Origin: Trichoplax adhaerens
Lineage: Eukaryota; Placozoa; Uniplacotomia; Trichoplacea; Trichoplacidae
Reading direction: 5' to 3'
Length of the DNA stretch: 21,342 bases
Assembly (NCBI RefSeq): GCF_000150275.1
Contig: NW_002060963.1
Coordinates: forward strand, 321,942-343,283
In this document: positions 15,101-21,100 of the stretch, piece after piece
How the letters are laid out: every line of letters begins with the position of its first letter
Position numbering within the stretch: position 1 is the first letter of the stretch
Made by a program: the position numbers and the translations under genes
Notes under the pieces: generated by a model
What the model saw: only the letters and a program-made list of their open reading frames with translations
Database searches by the model: none
Told to the model about the DNA's origin: nothing

Positions 15101-18100
15101 TAGTCGGAGAATTTACACGTACGTATAATTGATAATTTTGTTACCGTGGTGAGAATTTAAGCTTGTAAATCGTCGTTTGATACTATAATTAAAGCAAGTC
15201 ACATCTACGTTCTGATTAGCTTAAAGTATTTATCATATTCTTTAGCCTAATGAAGATCATAATTGAAATTTTCTAGTTTTATTCGATTTTAAAAATTAGC
15301 AAAATGAAATTAACGTAATGGAATTATTAAAATTTACGACTAATTTAGATATTTAGATAACAATGATTTATCGGACCTCGACGAATCCCTTTTCAAAAAT
15401 ATGGCATTTCGGAGCTTGTTAGTACTTAATGATTACACGTTTGTTTGCTAAATTTACAAATGAAAACTTATTTATATTCCGGATTAGCTGTATGTTTTAA
15501 AATTCAAAAATTTCATCCTGCAAATGGACTGATTGTTGCACTATAATTTCTACCTTCTTAATTCCATACCTTATCTGTGTCATTTATAAGGGGCTTAGGC
15601 TTTAGCAAACTTTCTCCTAAAAAAGTTAATTTCATTGCGTCACTGGGTACAGATCTTACTAATCTGTAGGTAATCGTTCGCTTGAATTATTAAAACCAAG
15701 ATTAGTAATAAGGTAGTCTACCTCACTTTGCTTACTGATACTCAGTATGTGCTATATCTTCATTAACAAATTTATCTAGCATTTTATCGTCTACTTAAGG
15801 CTTGCTTTTGTTTTAGATATCTAGACGGTCTTCGACTAAAGGATTTCATAAACGCTTCTATGATTTCTAAGGAAATCCAAAATCTGTAAATGAAAATTAT
15901 TTTCACAGTTTGCTACAAATCCTTTAGTAACCTACTGTAAAATGCTCTCCGAGGCTACTATTTAGCGTTACCAATCGTAGATATCCCTGTAAACTAAATA
16001 CGGTATGCTCTCATAGGTATTAGAATTAAAGCCGCTTTGTTGTGATATTGATAATGTAAAGTGAAAATACGTTACACTGTGCAGTATGTGTTAAGGCACC
16101 AAAATGTCTAAAACAGGAGTCTTTATGTAGGTAAAGACATGGGTATCTTTCAAACTGTTAGATTGTGTACAGATACTTCACCGTACAATCCGTCATAGAA
16201 AGAGTATAAAAGCCGGGTGGGAGGGTTGGGAGTAAAGAGAGACATCTCGAACCGAGATATTCCTTATATAGCTTTTGTATTAGTAAATATTTTTAACCTA
16301 TTACTCATATCTAATCTTAATCGAAATATGCTATAAAGTACCGTAAGCTATATCGTTAAGGCTTGCAATGTTGTAATCTACTTATATCTTTTAAATAATT
16401 ATGCTGTATAATCATTCGCTTCTACTTAAAACATCAGATATTTAAATGATAATGATATAAGCTCCATTCATGCATCATCGGCGCCGATACTTCGTAGCCT
16501 TCAGAAACTGTAAGAACATCAAACTAGCTAACTATCGAATCTTTATGTTACCTTCATCTATTATCTTATTCAATATTGATGACTATACTAATAAATATCT
16601 ATCAAACCTTTTTTAAATATAAATTTGCTGTAGTCTAAAAGATTCTAATATTACCAGTATCTATACTTCTAAATCTACGCATGTCTTCTGAATGCATTAA
16701 ATATACATGCTTAATTTCAAATTTTTACTGAAATATTTAGGGTAATGGATCGAAATAATATGGGAAATCAGGGATATGTGACTCTAATAACTTTAACTCC
16801 AAATCTAATACAATTGTTAGTGAAAATAAATAATTAATAAGAATACAGATGCATTTACGTTGATAACTTAAACAATACTAAAAATATTGCTATGGGTAAA
16901 TGCTATTTTATGTATCTGTTTTTCTTAAATATATACTAAACGGTAAGAGTGGCACATACTATTAATAAATACGCATAAATGTTTCAACCTATTTAATGTA
17001 CCCTTTGTTATTTGAGACAGTATGCTTCGCAGATACTTGAAAATGCTAAATTTTCAATATAGCACTACTGTTTTAGATTTAATTAACTCGTTAAAAGTTC
17101 AAACTTTTATCGATGTCTTAAATATAGGTATCTCAGCGAAAATATTATCTCCGAAATTTGTCCCAAATTTCTGTCTTCAACTGCCTTTTCAAAAATACGC
17201 TATCTGTTAGTATTCACCTTCATATACCTGATAAAGAAGATTAAGAACTGCAATTTTAGCTCCATTTCTTGTTCATACATGATGAACATTAGCAGATTTC
17301 AAAAATTGTACGGATTATAATAAATTATTATCCATAATTTGTCTATAAATGATCCACATATGCCCAGAAATATACTACACCCTTACACATATAGTAAAAT
17401 TTCGCCTTTTAAGTTCTTAATAATTCATGAATGATATTAGAACTTATGTGATTTCGAAGTTTCACCATCGGTTAGAGTATACATGTTTACTGAGTAATAG
17501 TAGCCATTTTGTAGTTATGACGATATAAAGTGTGCAGAAATATACTGGTGATATATAATTTATTTAGAATATCTAATACGTCTTTTGCATATCGAACAGG
17601 CACATAATTCTGTAATATTATCTTATACTGATAACTAATTTTATGCGACTACAGTATAAATTAGCTAGCCTTTAATAAAAATAGGCATCAGTTTAGTCTA
17701 GAAGAGATATGCAGTTTATTATGTCCTGCTTAGGATAAAGATTGTCATTATGATAAGAGTTTTACTATGGTAGACGTAGGAGAGTACTAGCCCGACAGTA
17801 GACTTCTGGTGTGTAATTTTTTCTAATTTTTTTTACTTTTCTCGTTACCAATGTCAGCTTGTAATAACTAGTGTCTTATATTTTGTTGACAGCCTAGGTA
17901 ACTATTTAATTTTATGCCTGATTCATGATTAATTTTAAGCTAGTATTAGATTTTTACAATATTTGACTCATTATTAACGCCTATGAAATATTTGAAAGAT
18001 ACATTCTACGAACATGAAATAATAATTGAATTTTAAAATTAATAGAAATCTCAATAGCAATAACATCGAAAAATTAGATAGCTATTGTTTTTGGAGTATG

Positions 18101-21100
18101 CCAGAACTGAATTACCTGTAAGTAAAATTTTACAAACTGTAATGGCTAATGCCAATTACACGTACCACAATTAAAACTAAGGCTAGATCTCAAAAGATAA
18201 TTAACATTGGCATAAGAAGTAAGGAGATTTCAGATATCCACAATATCTGAGATACTGCTAGCAGTAAAAACTAAATTCTTATTTCACTTTCACGATTCTT
18301 TCGCAGGGCTTTGAAAGATAATCCATTAATAACTTTTAATTACCGCTCTTTCGGTGGTGTAGCAGGCATTCGAAGCATGTAAGTACGTATATATATACTA
18401 GAATCTCCTATTTTTATGTAGTTCGATATAACATCAATGACAAAGGGATGATTTAAAGAGAAGAAGTTTTCATTTAGCAGTTTGACATAGAATGCGTTTA
18501 AGACTTTTGTACTTTCATCCATGTACATTTCAAGCATAACAAATAAAATTTCACGATTTCTTAATACTTTACTTTTTATTTATTGCACGTTATGATTTAT
18601 TACCGGATGTACAATGTTGACGTATCTGTCACAAACTTCCGTGTGACAAGACAACGTTGTGATCGAATCTACGATCTCGCAATAATTTGTACGCCTTCGA
18701 TTTACGTTATACTTCTAACCTTAGGAACTAAGAACTAACTTTTATTAATTTGTCCAATCGTTTAAATAGATTTTATCTACAAGCTTTTACACACCTCTTA
18801 GAATACTACTAATCCAACTATAGATATAAATGACCTTTAACACATCACAATTTAAATCGTACCGTCAACAATCTATATCTGGTTACGTACTCGCTTACAA
18901 TATCATTGTAGCCGCAAGGCATGTACTAATTTGGTATGGTGAGTTAGTACCGTGACAGTATCATATTTGAATTACAAGTATATTATAAGTATAAGAATCT
19001 GAAAGGTTTCTCTAATTAGATCAAGCCGAATCTATATTTTTTGAGAACGTTTTACAGCTCAAGAGTCAGATCAACCAAACTTCTAAAGACTTAATTCTAA
19101 GTACTATAAGTGAAGATATAAAAAAGATAACGACAGAACTGAAACTGTCTACAACCATACAACCTAATAAAAGGAAGAACGTCTTTACTTACAACAGTTC
19201 GACCCCGAAAGCCGTTGAAATTCAACAAGTTCTTCAAAAGAATCTTCTTACACTCTCTACTCTAAATTTTCTGATTGCACTATCATGCACTATCATGTAC
19301 AGAGTCTACAACGAGTATGATCAGACTACTATTAAAATTACAATTAGCTAGTAGCTAATAAATAAGGGTTATCAACAATAACTATGTAATGTAACTTAGT
19401 ATTGTGATTGTAGACTGTTATCCATGTTTAGTTAAATATACGGTAGATATTTATCCTAAGAGATATTTGGTAGCTATAGCTATAGACTGTAGTGGTATAG
19501 ACTCTATGCTAGAGTATAGATGACTATATACAGTAAGGTGTTGAGTTACTAATAAGATTATAGGTAAAAATAGAACTGTAAATCATATATTAGGATATGG
19601 TTAATTTATTGTACTTTGGCTGGTGTGAATAATGTCTACATAAATACTGTAGTAGTATCCATATCGGATTAATGATGGTCCGCAGTAGAATAGTCTTACT
19701 AAGAATAATTTAACTATGTGTAAAATAAGGTAAAAGGTTGCCGCGCGGATTGTAGCTGCGAATGCTACGAAAAATATAAAGCATGCAACTTTAGATTATT
19801 CTGTTAGTTCGTTCTAGAAGTCTTTAGTAGTAGTATTCGGCTAGAGTAGAACTGTATGTAGTTAATCTTTGTATAAGATTTAATAGAGCCTTATTTTTCT
19901 AAAATTTGGAATTTCGTGATTGATATATATCACAAACTAATAAAGGGTTATCAACAACTAATAAAAGTTTATCAACAACAACTAAAAATCTTAGTTGATC
20001 ACACTGAAGCTACGATAAACTCTTGGGAGTCTGCACTCCGTCATACACCTGCTTCTAAAATTTATTTATTAATAAATTAAAATATTGATAAGAAAGGGCA
20101 TCGATTCCATGGTGTATTTTGAAGTAGTTACATGCTAAATAAAATATTTAAAACAGAATAAATTTACTTACGTATTTTAGCACAAAACTACTTTACGAAT
20201 TTATTAGCGCTGTAACGTGGAAAGGAAAAGTTCCCATATTTTCCCCAAAATGATATAACAAAACTATAATCATAAATTTCCCTGAAAGTTAATGCTACTC
20301 CCTACTTGCTGGAAGTCTATTCACAGCTTATGCTAGATGTTGAGTTCACACAATTAACTATTTTTTAATGGATATTTAAATTCAATACAATCCATTTTCA
20401 ATACATTGATTTTAATAATTTATTTAATTTATAAAACGTTGAATCACTGGTAATATAGCCTTGAAATACCTATTTCCTTCTAATTTAAATTGTCCTTCGT
20501 CTATTAACTATAGACATTCGACACGTGAATACTTATGTTGCGTTGCGCCATCCTCAATAATTGTATGCAGACCAAATCCGAATCAATTTAGCCTATCTAC
20601 ATGCTTTAATATTTTGGCTCATGATTTATTGCGTGTATTTATCTGGGCAATTGGTATAATTTCAGTCGTTGGTAACACGGTTTCTATAAGATGGCATTCT
20701 CAAAAAAAATCTGCTAAAAGACTCGGAATAGTAGAAATGTTATTAATTAACTTATCGACTGCGGATTTTATCATGGGTATCTACCTAATTATCATAGCAT
20801 CAGCCAATGTATATTATGCAAACCGTTATTATGAAGTTTTTGAAATATGGCTACGTAGTGTGCCATGTCTAATGGCCTCGTTTTGTATCTCATTATCGAG
20901 CTTAATGTCGACATTTGTGCTCTTTCTAATAACTCTAGATCGTTATCTGCACCTAGTTTATCCTTTTCAAAATTATCGTTTTTCTATTAAATTTACTTTC
21001 CTAGCATTGGTGGTTCTTTGGTTAATATCAATTGCATTAGTTGGATTACCAATTATTTATAGTATTAATCAACCGTCAATTAATCGTCTATACTCTAGCA

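Larger units (their letters stand above)
18379..20513 (+). other. Longest intron (2.1 kb), carrying insertions
   Basis: Separates the LRR array from the hinge/7TM exon. It holds the minus-strand frame (to 18579), the 111-codon frame (19016-19351), family B copy 3 and its flanking short repeats. From 20000 to 20513 I see only AT-rich sequence; a fragment reading LRILAQNYFTNLLAL at 20168-20211 has no phase-compatible acceptor. Confidence 0.7.

Noticed and set aside
17022-17210. 62-codon + strand frame, including YLKMLNFQYS and a TFIDVL segment resembling an LRR tail
   Set aside because: No phase-2 donor follows the LRR-like part, and it overlaps the better-supported 17137 exon in another frame. 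It may be a relic exon.
20168-20211. LRR-like fragment LRILAQNYFTNLLAL before gtaacg
   Set aside because: The available acceptors (20156, 20180) give lengths not divisible by three. The last LRR already joins the hinge in frame.
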